A stretch of DNA of 64,000 nt from Streptomyces sp. NBC_00286 (lineage in GTDB: Bacteria > Actinomycetota > Actinomycetes > Streptomycetales > Streptomycetaceae): positions 9,245,501 through 9,309,500 of the forward strand of contig NZ_CP108054.1 of assembly GCF_036173125.1 (NCBI RefSeq), read 5' to 3'. The notes beneath the pieces were generated by a model that was not told where the DNA came from, did not search any database, and worked only from the letters and a program-made list of their open reading frames with translations. The position numbers and the translations under genes are program-made. The number at the start of each line of letters is the position of its first letter. Position 1 is the first letter of the stretch. This document shows, piece after piece, positions 32,136 to 40,959 of the stretch.

Positions 32136-33464
32136 ATGCAGGAGTTACCCGACACCGCCGGCCCCCGGAGCGTGGTCGTCATCGGCGGGGGACCGAGCGG
32201 TCTGGTGGCCGCCCGTGAACTGGAGCGTGCCGGGCACCGGGTGACCGTTCTGGAGGAGCAGGACACGGTGGCCGGGAAGTGTCAGAGCGTTCACGTGGAC
32301 GGGCGGGCGTACGACCTCGGCGGCCACATTTGCACCAGCCGGTACGCGCGGGTCGCCGAGTTGGTGACCGAGCTGGACGTGGAGACGGAGCCGACCACCC
32401 GCTACCGCGTGCTCGACGTCGCCGCACGCGCCGCGAGCCGCCAGTCCATGGCGTTCCTGGTCGACGGCGCCCTCCGTCGCTACCAGGCGCTGCGCGAGCG
32501 GGAGTTCCCGCGCATCGCCGAACCCGGGCTCGCCCACTCCGCGCGGGCGCTGGCCACTCCCGTCACCGAGTGGCTCGCCGAGCACGGCCTGCAGTCCATG
32601 GCCGAGTCGTTCGGCACCGGATACACGGCGGCCGGTTACGGCTATCTCGACGACGACATGCCTGCGCTGTACTTCGTGAAGTACGTGGAGATGACCGGGC
32701 TGTTGTCCGCGGACCGACCCGAACTGCTCGGTCATGCAGGGGACTTCACCGTCGTGGGCGGATTCGCCACGCTGTGGAGTCGGGTCGCCGACGAGTTGAA
32801 GGACGTACGGTGCGCTGTGCGCGTGGAGTCGGTCGAGCGGCACGCGGGCGGGGTGCGGGTCGAAACCGAGTCCGGTCCGGTGGAGGCGGACGACCTGGTG
32901 CTCGCCGTCGGCCTGGACCGGATCCTGCCGGTTCTGGACGCCACCGAGGAGGAGCGCGACCTCGCCGCGCGGATCCGCTGCAACGCCTACCACACCACCC
33001 TCGCCTCCGCGTCCGGGCTGCCGGAGAACGCCTTCTACTTCCTCGACCGGCACACCGCGAGCCGTGCGGCGAGGGGGCACTGCGTCTCGTACCACCACCG
33101 CTACCCGGGCAGCGATGTGCGTACGTTCTACTCGTACGGGCGCCCCGAGGACGTACCGGCGCTGCTGCGGGACGATGTCGCGGCGCTCGGCGGGCGGATG
33201 GGGGAGGTGCATCTGCGGCGGCAGTGGGCGTTCATGCCGCACTTCGGCAGCGACGACCTCGCCGGTGGCGTCCTGGACCGGCTTGACGCGCTGCAGGGGC
33301 GGGCCCGCACGTACTACGTCGGCGGTCTGCCCGCCTTCGAGCTGGTCGAGTGCGCTGTGGCCCACGCTCAGGACCTTGCCCGTCGGCGTTTCCCGGCTGT
33401 GGACGGGGGAGCGACTGTGCAGGAAGATCGGCCTGTCGCGATCGAGGAGGAACAGCAGGTATGA
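32136..33464 (+). CDS. FAD-dependent amine-oxidase-like oxidoreductase
   Basis: A flavoprotein of 442 residues of the NAD(P)-binding/amino-oxidase family. The N-terminal dinucleotide-binding motif is VVVIGGGPSGLVAARELE (GxGxxG, about residues 13-30), followed by VTVLEEQDTVAGKCQSV. The Rossmann-linked GGHICTSRYARVAELV segment and a late EADDLVLAVGLDRIL strand fit the fold. The C-terminal FAD motif is YYVGGLPAFELVECAVAHA. It overlaps the next gene by four bases (ATGA), so it works with the Gfo/Idh dehydrogenase. AAGGAG before the ATG at 32136 supports the start. The substrate is not evident. Confidence 0.85.
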   Translation: MQELPDTAGPRSVVVIGGGPSGLVAARELERAGHRVTVLEEQDTVAGKCQSVHVDGRAYDLGGHICTSRYARVAELVTELDVETEPTTRYRVLDVAARAASRQSMAFLVDGALRRYQALREREFPRIAEPGLAHSARALATPVTEWLAEHGLQSMAESFGTGYTAAGYGYLDDDMPALYFVKYVEMTGLLSADRPELLGHAGDFTVVGGFATLWSRVADELKDVRCAVRVESVERHAGGVRVETESGPVEADDLVLAVGLDRILPVLDATEEERDLAARIRCNAYHTTLASASGLPENAFYFLDRHTASRAARGHCVSYHHRYPGSDVRTFYSYGRPEDVPALLRDDVAALGGRMGEVHLRRQWAFMPHFGSDDLAGGVLDRLDALQGRARTYYVGGLPAFELVECAVAHAQDLARRRFPAVDGGATVQEDRPVAIEEEQQV

Positions 33465-34483
33465 GCGAAACGGGCCGGGAACCACTGCGCATCGGCGTAC
33501 TCGGGGCAGCACGGATCACCGAGCGTGCGCTCGTCGAACCGGCCCGGGCCGGCGGTCACCGGCTCGTCGCGGTGGCCGCGCGAGACCGTGGGCGGGCGGA
33601 GGGCTTTGCCGCGCGGCATGGCGTGGAGCGGGTGCACGACTCGTACGGCGATCTGCTGGCCGATCCCGAGGTCGAGGTTGTCTACAACCCGCTTGCCAAC
33701 GGGCTGCATGGGCCGTGGAACCGGGCCGCCCTTGCCGCGGGCAAGCATGTGCTGACCGAGAAGCCGTCGGCGAGCAATGCCGAGGAGGCCGCCGAGGTGC
33801 GGGAGGCGGTCGCGAAGGCCGGAACCGTGTTCATGGAGGGCTTCCACTACCTCTTCCATCCGGTCACGCGGCGGCTGCATGAGCTGCTGGGCAGTGGTGA
33901 ACTCGGGGAGTTGCGGCGGGTGGAGACGCTGGTTGCGATTCCCGCGCCGGACGACGGGGATCCGCGGTGGTCGTTGCCGCTTGCCGGTGGGGCCGTGATG
34001 GATCTGGGGTGCTACAGCTTGCATGCTGTGCGGATGTTGGCTCCGTGGGCGGGGGGTGTGCCTCGACTGGTGTCTGCGCGGGGTGAGGAGCGGGCTGGGG
34101 CGCCTGGGGTTGATGAGTGGATCGATGCCGAGTTGGAGTTTCCCGGTGGGGCCACCGGGGCGGCTCGGTGTCATATGGCTTATGGCGAGCTGGAGATGAG
34201 TTGCCGGGTTGTTGGCTCGCGGGGCGAGGCGTTCGCGCCGAACTTTGTGCTGCCGCACCAGGATGATCGGGTTGTGGTGCGTACGGGGGAGGGGGAGCGG
34301 GTGGAGCGGCTTGGGACGCGGTCGTCGTACGCGTATCAGCTGGACGCCTTCGCCGCACGTGTCCGGGGTGGAGGTGACCTTCCGCTGGATGCGGACGATG
34401 CGCTTGCGACTATGGCGCTGATCGATGAGTGCTACGCGGCTGCGGGCTTTCGCCCGCGGCCGCGTACCGCACTGTCGGCCTGA
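33461..34483 (+). CDS. Gfo/Idh/MocA family dehydrogenase
   Basis: A second NAD(P)-dependent dehydrogenase of 340 residues. The Rossmann start is RIGVLGAARITERALVEPA; the family EKPx motif is EKPSASNAEEAAEV; the substrate region shows GGAVMDLGCYSLHAVRML. The motif GAARIT without a second conserved glycine is common in the glucose-fructose/trans-dihydrodiol-type branch, so this is less likely to be an inositol dehydrogenase. The ATG overlaps the FAD oxidoreductase stop and implies translational coupling. The 3' half uses noticeably more T-ending codons (GTT, CTT) than its neighbours. A 41-bp palindromic element follows in the gap. Confidence 0.85.
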   Translation: MSETGREPLRIGVLGAARITERALVEPARAGGHRLVAVAARDRGRAEGFAARHGVERVHDSYGDLLADPEVEVVYNPLANGLHGPWNRAALAAGKHVLTEKPSASNAEEAAEVREAVAKAGTVFMEGFHYLFHPVTRRLHELLGSGELGELRRVETLVAIPAPDDGDPRWSLPLAGGAVMDLGCYSLHAVRMLAPWAGGVPRLVSARGEERAGAPGVDEWIDAELEFPGGATGAARCHMAYGELEMSCRVVGSRGEAFAPNFVLPHQDDRVVVRTGEGERVERLGTRSSYAYQLDAFAARVRGGGDLPLDADDALATMALIDECYAAAGFRPRPRTALSA

Positions 34484-34556
34484 CGTTGCGCCGACCGCCG
34501 TGGGGGCTGGGGTGGGTGGGCGCAGCCCGGCGCATCGGGGTGCCGCTGCGCCCACC

Positions 34557-34597
34557 CTCCCCCACTCTCGGCTCCGCTCGAGCGGGGGACCCCCATC
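34557..34597. repeat. Intergenic 41-bp palindromic element
   Basis: It begins CTCCCCCACTCTCGGCTCCG and ends GGGGGACCCCCATC. It lies between the convergent Gfo/Idh and IolE-like genes and may terminate both. Confidence 0.85.
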
Positions 34598-34641
34598 GCC
34601 CCAGCGGCACGATTGCCCGCAGCTACGCGCGACTGCCGCGG

Positions 34642-35544
34642 TTACGCGCCGCACGACCTCAGGAACTTGCGGGTGCGGGTTGCGATCGGGAGTGGCTTGT
34701 CGGGCTCGCACGGGTACATGTCCTGTTCCACGATGGCGAACAGGTCTACGCCGAGGTTCTGGGCTGCTGTGAGTACCGGGCCCAACTCCGGTACCCCCGC
34801 AGGGGGTTCGCACATCACTCCGCGGGCCACCGCGGGGCCGAACGGGACCTCGTTCTTGACTACGTCGGCGAGGATGTCCGGATCCACCTGCTTGAGGTGG
34901 AGGTAGCCGATGCGCTCGCCGTACGTTTCGATCAGCTTGACGTTGTCGCCGCCGCAGTACGCGTAGTGGCCGGTGTCCAGGCAGAGGTTGACCAGGGCGC
35001 TGTCGGTGGAGTCGAGGAAGCGCTCGACGTGTTCCTCGGTGTCGATATGGGTGTCGGCGTGAGGGTGCACGACGATGTCGAGACCGAAGCGTTCCTTCAC
35101 CTCGTGGCCGAGACGCTCCATGCCCTTGGTGAGGTTCGCCCACTGGCGGACGGTCAGCTCGGGCGGCTCGATCAGCTCGGCGGTCTTGTCGTCCCGCCAG
35201 AACGACGGGATGACCACCAGGTGCCCCGCGCCCATGGCCCGGGTCAGTTCGGCGACCTGGCTGACGTGCTCCCAGGTGGACTCCCAGACCTCGGGGCCGC
35301 GGTGCAGCGCGGTGAAGACCGTGCCGGCCGACACCTTGAGGTCGCGCTTGTTCACCTCGTCGGTGAGCTTCGCCGGGTCGGTCGGCAGGTAGCCGTACGG
35401 GCCGAGTTCGATCCAGGAGTAACCGGCCTCGGAGACCTCGTTCAGGAAGCGTTCCCAGGGCACCTGCAGGGGATCGTCGGGGAACCACACGCCCCATGAG
35501 TCGGGAGCCGAGCCGACGCGGATGCGGTCCAGGGGGTTGGTCAC
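34642..35544 (-). CDS. IolE-like sugar isomerase/dehydratase (TIM barrel)
   Basis: A xylose-isomerase-like TIM-barrel enzyme of 300 residues, close to inosose dehydratase (IolE) and inosose isomerase (IolI) proteins, which act on 2-keto-inositol. Features: [15 protein letters not shown] at the start, [11 protein letters not shown], metal-binding [19 protein letters not shown] and [14 protein letters not shown], and [10 protein letters not shown]. It overlaps the ABC ATPase gene by four bases and ends the transporter operon, which ties it to the imported sugar. Dehydratase versus isomerase cannot be told apart with certainty; no other iolE candidate is in the window, so I favour inosose dehydratase. 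Confidence 0.8.
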   Translation of the reverse strand: MTNPLDRIRVGSAPDSWGVWFPDDPLQVPWERFLNEVSEAGYSWIELGPYGYLPTDPAKLTDEVNKRDLKVSAGTVFTALHRGPEVWESTWEHVSQVAELTRAMGAGHLVVIPSFWRDDKTAELIEPPELTVRQWANLTKGMERLGHEVKERFGLDIVVHPHADTHIDTEEHVERFLDSTDSALVNLCLDTGHYAYCGGDNVKLIETYGERIGYLHLKQVDPDILADVVKNEVPFGPAVARGVMCEPPAGVPELGPVLTAAQNLGVDLFAIVEQDMYPCEPDKPLPIATRTRKFLRSCGA

Positions 35545-36452
35545 GATGCGGTTCCTTCGGACGTCACTACGGGGGCCTTGAGGTCCTGCTCCTCGGGGAG
35601 CTCTTCCACATCGACGCCGCGGACTTCCGACAACTCGTGCTTGAGCGCGGCGAGTTCGGCACCGCCTGCCATGTGGTTGGTGAGCTCTTCGAGGCTGACT
35701 TCGCTGCGGTCGGCGGACAGCTCCATGGTGCCCAGGCGCAGCACGCTGAAGTAGTCGCCGACCATGTAGGCGTGGTGCGGGTTGTGGGTGATGAAGATGA
35801 CGCCGAGTCCGCGGTCGCGGGCGGCGGCGATGTACTTCAGCACCACGCCGGACTGCTTGACGCCGAGGGCGGCGGTCGGCTCGTCCAAGATGAGGACGCG
35901 GGCGCCGAAGTAGACGGCGCGGGCGATGGCCACGGACTGGCGCTGGCCGCCGGAGAGCGTGCCGATGGGCTGGTCGAGGTCGTCCAGGACGATGCCCATG
36001 GCGCGCAGTTCCTCGTCTGCGGTCTTCTTCATCCGGGCGATGTCGAGACGGCGGATCGGCCAGGGGCCGCTGGTCATCTCCGAGCCGAGGAAGAAGTTCC
36101 GCCAGACCGGCATCAGCGGTACGACGGCGAGGTCCTGGTAGACGGTGGCGATGCCCTTGTCGAGGGCCTCGCGCGGGGTGTTGAAGCGCACCGGTTCGCC
36201 GTCTACGAGGAACTCGCCCTCGGTGTGCTGGTGCAGCCCGGAGATGATTTTGATCAGCGTGGACTTGCCGGCGCCGTTGTCGCCGAGCACGCAGGTCACC
36301 CTGCCGGGGTGCACGGAGAGGGTCACGCCGTGCAGGGCGCGGATGTTGCCGTAGGACTTGCCCGCTCCGCGCAGTTCGACGATCGGCTTCTCGTCCGGGG
36401 GAGCGGCGTCCTTGACGAGGGCCCCGTTGGCCGTGGATCCGTTGCTTGTCAT
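35541..36452 (-). CDS. Sugar ABC transporter ATP-binding protein
   Basis: The ATPase of a CUT2-type (ribose/inositol-like) importer. It carries a single nucleotide-binding domain of 303 residues rather than the fused double RbsA form. Walker A is GDNGAGKST (57-65), the Q-loop YQDLAV lies at 105-110, the signature LSGGQ at 166-170, Walker B VLILDEP at 186-192 and the H-loop at H223. It lies 9 bases after the permease gene and overlaps the IolE-like gene by four bases. Substrate inferred as inositol from the neighbours. Confidence 0.9.
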   Translation of the reverse strand: MTSNGSTANGALVKDAAPPDEKPIVELRGAGKSYGNIRALHGVTLSVHPGRVTCVLGDNGAGKSTLIKIISGLHQHTEGEFLVDGEPVRFNTPREALDKGIATVYQDLAVVPLMPVWRNFFLGSEMTSGPWPIRRLDIARMKKTADEELRAMGIVLDDLDQPIGTLSGGQRQSVAIARAVYFGARVLILDEPTAALGVKQSGVVLKYIAAARDRGLGVIFITHNPHHAYMVGDYFSVLRLGTMELSADRSEVSLEELTNHMAGGAELAALKHELSEVRGVDVEELPEEQDLKAPVVTSEGTAS

Positions 36453-36461
36453 GGGATCAGA

Positions 36462-37544
36462 TCACCTCCGGGTGGTCGCGTTGCGGACCCACAGATTGAC
36501 GAGGGTGGCGCCGAGCAGCATCACGCCCAGGAAGGCCATGAACCAGTCGGGGTTCCAGTTGGCGTACACGATGCCCTGCTGCACCATGCCGAACATGAAG
36601 GCACCGAAGACCGGGCCGATCGCGGAGCCGTAGCCGCCGGTCAGCAGACAGCCGCCGATCACCGCCGCGGCGATGTAGATCAGCTCCTGGCCGACGCCCT
36701 CGCCGGACTGCACGGTGTTGAAGGAGAACAGCTGGTGCATACCGACGAACCAGGCGCCGAAGCCCACACCCATGAACAGCGCGATCTTCGTGAAGGTCAC
36801 CGGCACACCGACCGCGCGGGCACTGAACTTGTTGCCGCCGACCGCGAAGGTCCAGTTGCCGAACTTGGTGCGCAGCAGCAGCCAGGTGGCGATCGCGGCG
36901 AAGATCAGCCAGTAGAAGACGGTTATCTTCACCCCTACGCCACCGATGGTGAAGGTCGAGGCGAACACCGACTTGGCCTGTTCGAAGCCGTCCATGTCGC
37001 TGATGTCGTTGGTCGCGACGTTCCCGGTGACCAGCTTGGTGACCGCGAGGTTCACGCCTTGCAGTATCAGGAAGGTGCCAAGGGTGATCAGGAAGCTCGG
37101 CAGGCCGGTCTTGATCAGCAGCCAGCCGTTGAAGGCGCCGATCGCCAGCGACACGATCAGGGCGACGACGACGCCCACCCAGACGTTCATCGTGAGCTGG
37201 TAGCTGACCATGCTCGCGGTGAGCGCCGAGGTGAGTACGGCGACACCGGCCGACAGGTCGAACTCGCCGCCGATCATCAGCAGGGCCACCGGCAGGGCCA
37301 TCAGGCCGATGGTCGACGACTGGTAGAGGATCGTGGCCATGGAGCCGGCCTCGCGGACCGGCGGTGCCGCGATCAGGAAGAAGACGAAGACCGCGACGGC
37401 TCCGAGGAAGACGCCGACTTCGGGCCGGGCGAGCAGCCGCAGCCACATGGGGCGCTCGGAGGTCCGGCCGTCGGTTTCCTTCTTCGGGCCGGAGGCCGGC
37501 GGTGCGGACACCGCCGGCGCAGCCTGCTGGGTCATAGGAATCAC
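36462..37544 (-). CDS. Sugar ABC transporter permease (CUT2 family)
   Basis: The membrane component of the importer, 360 residues with about 8-10 transmembrane helices. The family signature region reads LPVALLMIGGEFDLSAG, and GGYGSAIGPVFGAFMFGMV is the conserved late segment of RbsC-type permeases. The N terminus has an unusual proline/alanine-rich cytoplasmic tail of about 35 residues. I chose the GTG at 37544, which overlaps the binding-protein stop in a GTGA arrangement and has an AAGGG site six bases upstream; an ATG three codons later is possible. It works with the ATPase and lipoprotein encoded on either side. Confidence 0.9.
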   Translation of the reverse strand: MIPMTQQAAPAVSAPPASGPKKETDGRTSERPMWLRLLARPEVGVFLGAVAVFVFFLIAAPPVREAGSMATILYQSSTIGLMALPVALLMIGGEFDLSAGVAVLTSALTASMVSYQLTMNVWVGVVVALIVSLAIGAFNGWLLIKTGLPSFLITLGTFLILQGVNLAVTKLVTGNVATNDISDMDGFEQAKSVFASTFTIGGVGVKITVFYWLIFAAIATWLLLRTKFGNWTFAVGGNKFSARAVGVPVTFTKIALFMGVGFGAWFVGMHQLFSFNTVQSGEGVGQELIYIAAAVIGGCLLTGGYGSAIGPVFGAFMFGMVQQGIVYANWNPDWFMAFLGVMLLGATLVNLWVRNATTRR

Positions 37545-38560
37545 CGAGTACCCTTCGCGGCGAACTTCGCTATGGCCTCGACGTTGGACTTGTCCACGAA
37601 GGCCGGGCCGGTGAGGACCGGGGCCTCGCCGCCGCCGCTGTAGTTGCCATTGTTCTTGTAGAGCCAGAGAGTGTCGATCGCGAGGTAGCCCTGCAGGTAG
37701 GGCTGCTGGTCGACGGCGAACTCGATGTCGCCCTTCTCGATGGCGCCGGTCAGTTCCTTGTTGAGGTCGAAGGTGGCGACCTTGGCTTCGCTGCCCGCCT
37801 CGCTCACCGACTGCACGGCCGTCATCGCGAATGGGGCGCCGAGCGTGACCACCTGGTCGATGGAGGTGTCCTGCTTGAGCTTGGCGGTGATGGTCGACTT
37901 CACGGACGGCATGTCGGTGCCGTTGACGTAGAGGTTCTCCGTCTTGCCCTTGAAGGTCTTCTTCACGCCCGCGCAGCGCGCCTCGAGCCCGACGTGTCCC
38001 TGTTCCTGGACCACGCAGACGGCGTTCTTGGCGCCGGACTGGTTGAGCCTGTTGCCGAGGGCCTCGCCGGCGATGCCCTCGTCCTGGCCGAAGTAGGACA
38101 GGATGCCCATGTCTTTCCAGTTGTCCACACCGGAGTTGAGGGCGACCACGGGTATGCCGGCCTTCTCCGCCTTGGACACCACGTCCTTCATGGCGTCCGG
38201 CTTGGCCAGCGTGACCGCGATGCCGTCGACCTTCTGGTCGATCGCGTTCTGGACGAGGTTGGCCTGCTCGGCCGCTTCGGGCTTGGCGGAGTAGATCAGC
38301 TTGATGTTGTCCTTGGCGGCGGCCGCCTCGGCGCCCTTGCGGACGATGTCCCAGAAGGTGTCGCCGGGGGCCTGGTGGGTGACCAGGGCGACGGTCATGC
38401 GGGGCGTGCTGGCCTTGCCCGCGGCGATGTTCTCGCCGCTCTCCTCGGCTTCCTTGCCTCCGGAGCTGCTGGAGCAGCCGGTGGCGATCAGTGCTGTCGC
38501 GGCGGCTGCGGCCACGAGTACGGGGAGTCTGCGGGAGCGGGGGCGAGACGTACGGTCCAT
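37541..38560 (-). CDS. Sugar ABC transporter substrate-binding lipoprotein
   Basis: The extracellular ligand-binding component, type I periplasmic-binding-protein fold, 339 residues. The N terminus is a lipoprotein signal with lipobox LIATGC (cysteine at about 29) and a serine-rich linker, so the mature protein is lipid-anchored outside the membrane. The domain begins RMTVALVTHQAPGDTFWDIV and holds NAIDQKVDGIAVTLAKPDAM and GIPVVALNSGVDNW, as in ribose/inositol-binding proteins. It is first in the operon and has its own promoter at 38707-38736. Myo-inositol as ligand is inferred from context. Confidence 0.9.
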   Translation of the reverse strand: MDRTSRPRSRRLPVLVAAAAATALIATGCSSSSGGKEAEESGENIAAGKASTPRMTVALVTHQAPGDTFWDIVRKGAEAAAAKDNIKLIYSAKPEAAEQANLVQNAIDQKVDGIAVTLAKPDAMKDVVSKAEKAGIPVVALNSGVDNWKDMGILSYFGQDEGIAGEALGNRLNQSGAKNAVCVVQEQGHVGLEARCAGVKKTFKGKTENLYVNGTDMPSVKSTITAKLKQDTSIDQVVTLGAPFAMTAVQSVSEAGSEAKVATFDLNKELTGAIEKGDIEFAVDQQPYLQGYLAIDTLWLYKNNGNYSGGGEAPVLTGPAFVDKSNVEAIAKFAAKGTR

Positions 38561-38706
38561 CTTTCCGGCACCTCACTGTGCTGCGGGGAAATAGGGAGCG
38601 GGCGTGGAGGCGGGCCGGGCAAACGCCCGCACCCTGGGAGCCCGTGCGAAAGAACATACGCCGGGCCACATGCCGAGGAACTTTCGGCTGCACTTGTTGG
38701 GACGGG

Positions 38707-38751
38707 ATGTAAGCCGCTGATGAGGCACCGTGTCAATACTTTGTTAAGACA
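38707..38751 (-). promoter_or_regulatory. Promoter and operator of the ABC importer operon
   Basis: On the minus strand TTGACA (38736-38731) and TTACAT (38712-38707) are 18 bases apart, a sigma70-like promoter about 150 bases before the binding-protein start. The -35 is part of a 21-bp imperfect inverted repeat, TGTCAATA-N5-TTAAGACA (38731-38751), of the same design as the iolC operator. No gene lies between 38561 and 38848. Confidence 0.6.
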
Positions 38752-38773
38752 TCATTTCACGAGCACGTGAGAA

Positions 38774-38817
38774 TGTCAGTACAAACTATTGACAGGGTCC
38801 CGTCGCGCGACTTACAC
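38774..38817 (+). promoter_or_regulatory. Promoter and operator of the iolC operon
   Basis: TTGACA (38789-38794), 17 bases, TTACAC (38812-38817) form a sigma70-like promoter ending 31 bases before the iolC start. A 21-bp inverted repeat TGTCAGTA-N5-TATTGACA (38774-38794) includes the -35, an ideal repressor position. The bases before the -35 (ACAAACTA) nearly repeat those of the divergent promoter (ACAAAGTA). Confidence 0.65.
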
Positions 38818-38848
38818 CTGAGGCATCACCCAGAATGAGGAGCGACGC

Positions 38849-39793
38849 ATGACCGAGTCATTCGACCTGATCACCATGGGCCGTATCGGCGTCGACCTCT
38901 ATCCCCTCCAGACCGGCGTCCCCCTCACGGACGTCGACACCTTCGGGAAGTTCCTCGGCGGTTCGGCGGCGAACGTCGCGGTGGCCGCCGCGCGCCTGGG
39001 CCGCCGTACGGCGATCATCACCCGCACCGGGAACGACCCCTTCGGCGCGTATCTGCACCAGGCGCTGGGCGAGTTCGGGGTCGACGACCGCTGGGTCACC
39101 CCGGTCGAGGCCTACCCGACGCCCATCACTTTTTGCGAGATCTTTCCCCCCGACGACTTCCCGCTGTACTTCTACCGGCAGCCCAAGGCACCGGACCTGG
39201 AGATCCACAGCGACGAACTCGACTTCTTCGCCATCCGCGCGGCCAAGATCTTCTGGATCACCGGGACGGGCCTGAGTGAGGAGCCCAGCCGCTCGGCCAC
39301 CCTCGCCGCCCTCAAGGCGCGCGACAAGGCGGGCACCACCATCTTCGACCTCGACTGGCGCCCCATGTTCTGGAAGAACCCCGACGAGGCCCGCCCGTAC
39401 TACGCCGAGGCCCTGCGCCACGTCACGGTCGCCGTCGGCAACCTCGACGAGTGCGAGGTCGCCACGGGCGTCCGCGAACCGCACGCCTGCGCCGAGGCCC
39501 TGATTGAGGCCGGCGTGGAACTCGCGGTGGTCAAGCAGGGCCCCAAGGGTGTCCTAGCCGTCCACCGCGACGGAACGACCGCCGAGGTGCCGCCGGTGCC
39601 CGTCGAGGTGGTCAACGGACTCGGCGCGGGCGACGCCTTCGGCGGCTCCCTCTGCCACGGCCTGCTGGCCGGCTGGGAGCTGGAGAAGACCATGCGGTAC
39701 GCCAACGCCGCCGGCGCCCTCGTAGCCTCCCGCCTCGCCTGCTCCTCCGCCATGCCCACCCCCACCGAGGTCGAGGAACTAGGGGACTTCTGA
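38849..39793 (+). CDS. iolC: 5-dehydro-2-deoxygluconokinase
   Basis: A PfkB-family sugar kinase of 314 residues that phosphorylates 5-dehydro-2-deoxygluconate in the inositol pathway. The N-terminal FLGGSAANVAVAAARLGRRT is PfkB signature 1, and the C-terminal NGLGAGDAFGGSL contains the catalytic aspartate (about D262) and anion hole. FDLDWRPMFW is characteristic of IolC. Its position as first gene of the iol operon and the family motifs agree. The stop overlaps an ATG of an 80-codon frame (TGATG) that runs up to the next gene. GAGG lies shortly before the ATG at 38849. Confidence 0.92.
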   Translation: MTESFDLITMGRIGVDLYPLQTGVPLTDVDTFGKFLGGSAANVAVAAARLGRRTAIITRTGNDPFGAYLHQALGEFGVDDRWVTPVEAYPTPITFCEIFPPDDFPLYFYRQPKAPDLEIHSDELDFFAIRAAKIFWITGTGLSEEPSRSATLAALKARDKAGTTIFDLDWRPMFWKNPDEARPYYAEALRHVTVAVGNLDECEVATGVREPHACAEALIEAGVELAVVKQGPKGVLAVHRDGTTAEVPPVPVEVVNGLGAGDAFGGSLCHGLLAGWELEKTMRYANAAGALVASRLACSSAMPTPTEVEELGDF

Positions 39794-40035
39794 TGGACCT
39801 CCGCGGCGTCACGACGCCCAGCACGCTCCCCCACTGCCTTAAGGGCGTGGGAGGTGCCCCCACTCGCTGCACCGGCCGAAAGCCCAAGTACGCCCGGTCC
39901 ATCGACGGGGCCTTCCGGCCGGCACACCGAGAGCACGCACCGGACGCCGCTCCTTCTTCCACGGAGATCCACCAGAACCCCCCTATGCCTCCCGAGGCTG
40001 ACCCCGACGCCCCCCTGAACGGAGCCAACCCTTGA
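39793..40035 (+). other. Possible 80-residue bridging ORF between iolC and aldolase genes
   Basis: An ATG overlapping the iolC stop opens 80 codons that end overlapping the TTG start of the next gene by four bases, so ribosomes could pass through. The peptide (MDLRGVTTPST..., PDADPDAPLNGANP-like end) matches no family I know and is rich in proline. Residues 12-24 come from a variant palindrome (39826-39862, CTCCCCCACTGCC...GGTGCCCCCAC), read in the same phase as the genic copies elsewhere. It may be an untranslated spacer created by the insertion or a real coupling peptide. Confidence 0.35.
39826..39863. repeat. Variant palindromic element in the iol operon
   Basis: CTCCCCCACTGCCTTAAGGG followed by CGTGGGAGGTGCCCCCACT. 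It shares the CTCCCCCAC start with the 42-bp element but has a different centre (CCTTAAGG). It lies between iolC and the aldolase-like gene. Confidence 0.7.
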
Positions 40036-40910
40036 GCCTCACCATCCCCGACCTCGTCAGTGTGCGCGCCCGGCACCCGGAGGCCATCGCCGAAGCAGCC
40101 GCCCGTCGCGGCCGCCGCCCGCTCATCGGCGACAGCGGGCGCCTCATGATCGTGGCCGCCGATCATCCCGCTCGCGGCGCCCTCGGTGTCGGCGACCGTC
40201 GCCTGGCCATGGCCAACCGGGCCGATCTGCTGGAGCGGCTGTGCATCGCGCTGGCCCGGCCCGGCGTGGACGGGGTGCTCGCCACCGCCGACATCCTGGA
40301 GGACCTGCTACTCCTCGGCGCCCTGGAGAACAAGGTCGTCATGGGCTCGATGAACCGCGGCGGGCTCGCCGGGGCGTCCTTCGAGATGGACGACCGCTTC
40401 ACCGGACACCGTCCCGAGGACATCGCCCGGCTCAACTTCGACGCGGGCAAGCTGCTGGTGCGCATCGACTACGACGATCCCGGCTCGCTGACCACCCTGG
40501 AGTCCACCGCCCGGGCCATCGATGCCATGGCCGAGCGTCAACTCCCGCTGTTCGTCGAGCCGTTCATCTCCCGCCGGGTCGAGGGGAAGGTACGCAACGA
40601 TCTGTCCGCCGAGGCCGTCACCCGCTCCATAGCGATCGCCTCGGGTCTCGGCGGCACCTCTGCCTACACCTGGCTGAAGCTGCCCGTCACCAGCGACCCG
40701 GACGACATGGCCGCCGCCCTGGAGACCTCGACCCTGCCGGTCGTACTGCTGGGCGGCGAGGTGGGCAAGGATCAGGAGGGCGCGTACGAGAGATGGCGCA
40801 AGGCGCTGCGGCTGCCCACCGTGCAGGGCATGGTCGTCGGCCGTTCCCTGCTCTACCCGGCCGAGGGCAGTGTGGAGACCGCCGTGGACACGGCGGTCGG
40901 GCTGCTGTGA
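40032..40910 (+). CDS. Aldolase-like (beta/alpha)8 protein, Cgl0159-type
   Basis: A 292-residue TIM-barrel protein annotated in relatives as a class I aldolase-like or deoxyribose-phosphate-aldolase-like member of actinobacterial iol operons (Cgl0159 family). Conserved stretches include RLMIVAADHPARGALGVGD, GVDGVLATADILEDLLLLG and a late RWRKALRLPTVQGMVVGRSL. From its place right after iolC it probably splits the phosphorylated product (6-phospho-5-dehydro-2-deoxygluconate), the IolJ step; this is inference. The TTG at 40032 gives a start just before the family-like SLTIPDLVSVRARHP and overlaps the bridging frame. Confidence 0.8.
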   Translation: MSLTIPDLVSVRARHPEAIAEAAARRGRRPLIGDSGRLMIVAADHPARGALGVGDRRLAMANRADLLERLCIALARPGVDGVLATADILEDLLLLGALENKVVMGSMNRGGLAGASFEMDDRFTGHRPEDIARLNFDAGKLLVRIDYDDPGSLTTLESTARAIDAMAERQLPLFVEPFISRRVEGKVRNDLSAEAVTRSIAIASGLGGTSAYTWLKLPVTSDPDDMAAALETSTLPVVLLGGEVGKDQEGAYERWRKALRLPTVQGMVVGRSLLYPAEGSVETAVDTAVGLL

Positions 40911-40959
40911 GCCTGACCCGGAGGAACCCCGCGATGACCGGACCAGGAGGAGCCGACCG

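Noticed and set aside
31158..34483. Antibiotic biosynthesis or resistance cluster (APH kinase, FAD oxidase, Gfo/Idh)
   Set aside because: No core biosynthetic enzymes (PKS, NRPS, cyclase, aminotransferase) are nearby, and the kinase faces the other way.
33368..35497. Long minus-strand frame rich in arginine and proline
   Set aside because: Antisense to the Gfo/Idh gene and out of frame with the IolE-like gene; composition is that of a shadow frame.
35496..37643. Plus-strand frame of over 700 codons across the ABC operon
   Set aside because: Antisense to the binding protein, permease and ATPase genes, whose motifs are complete on the minus strand.
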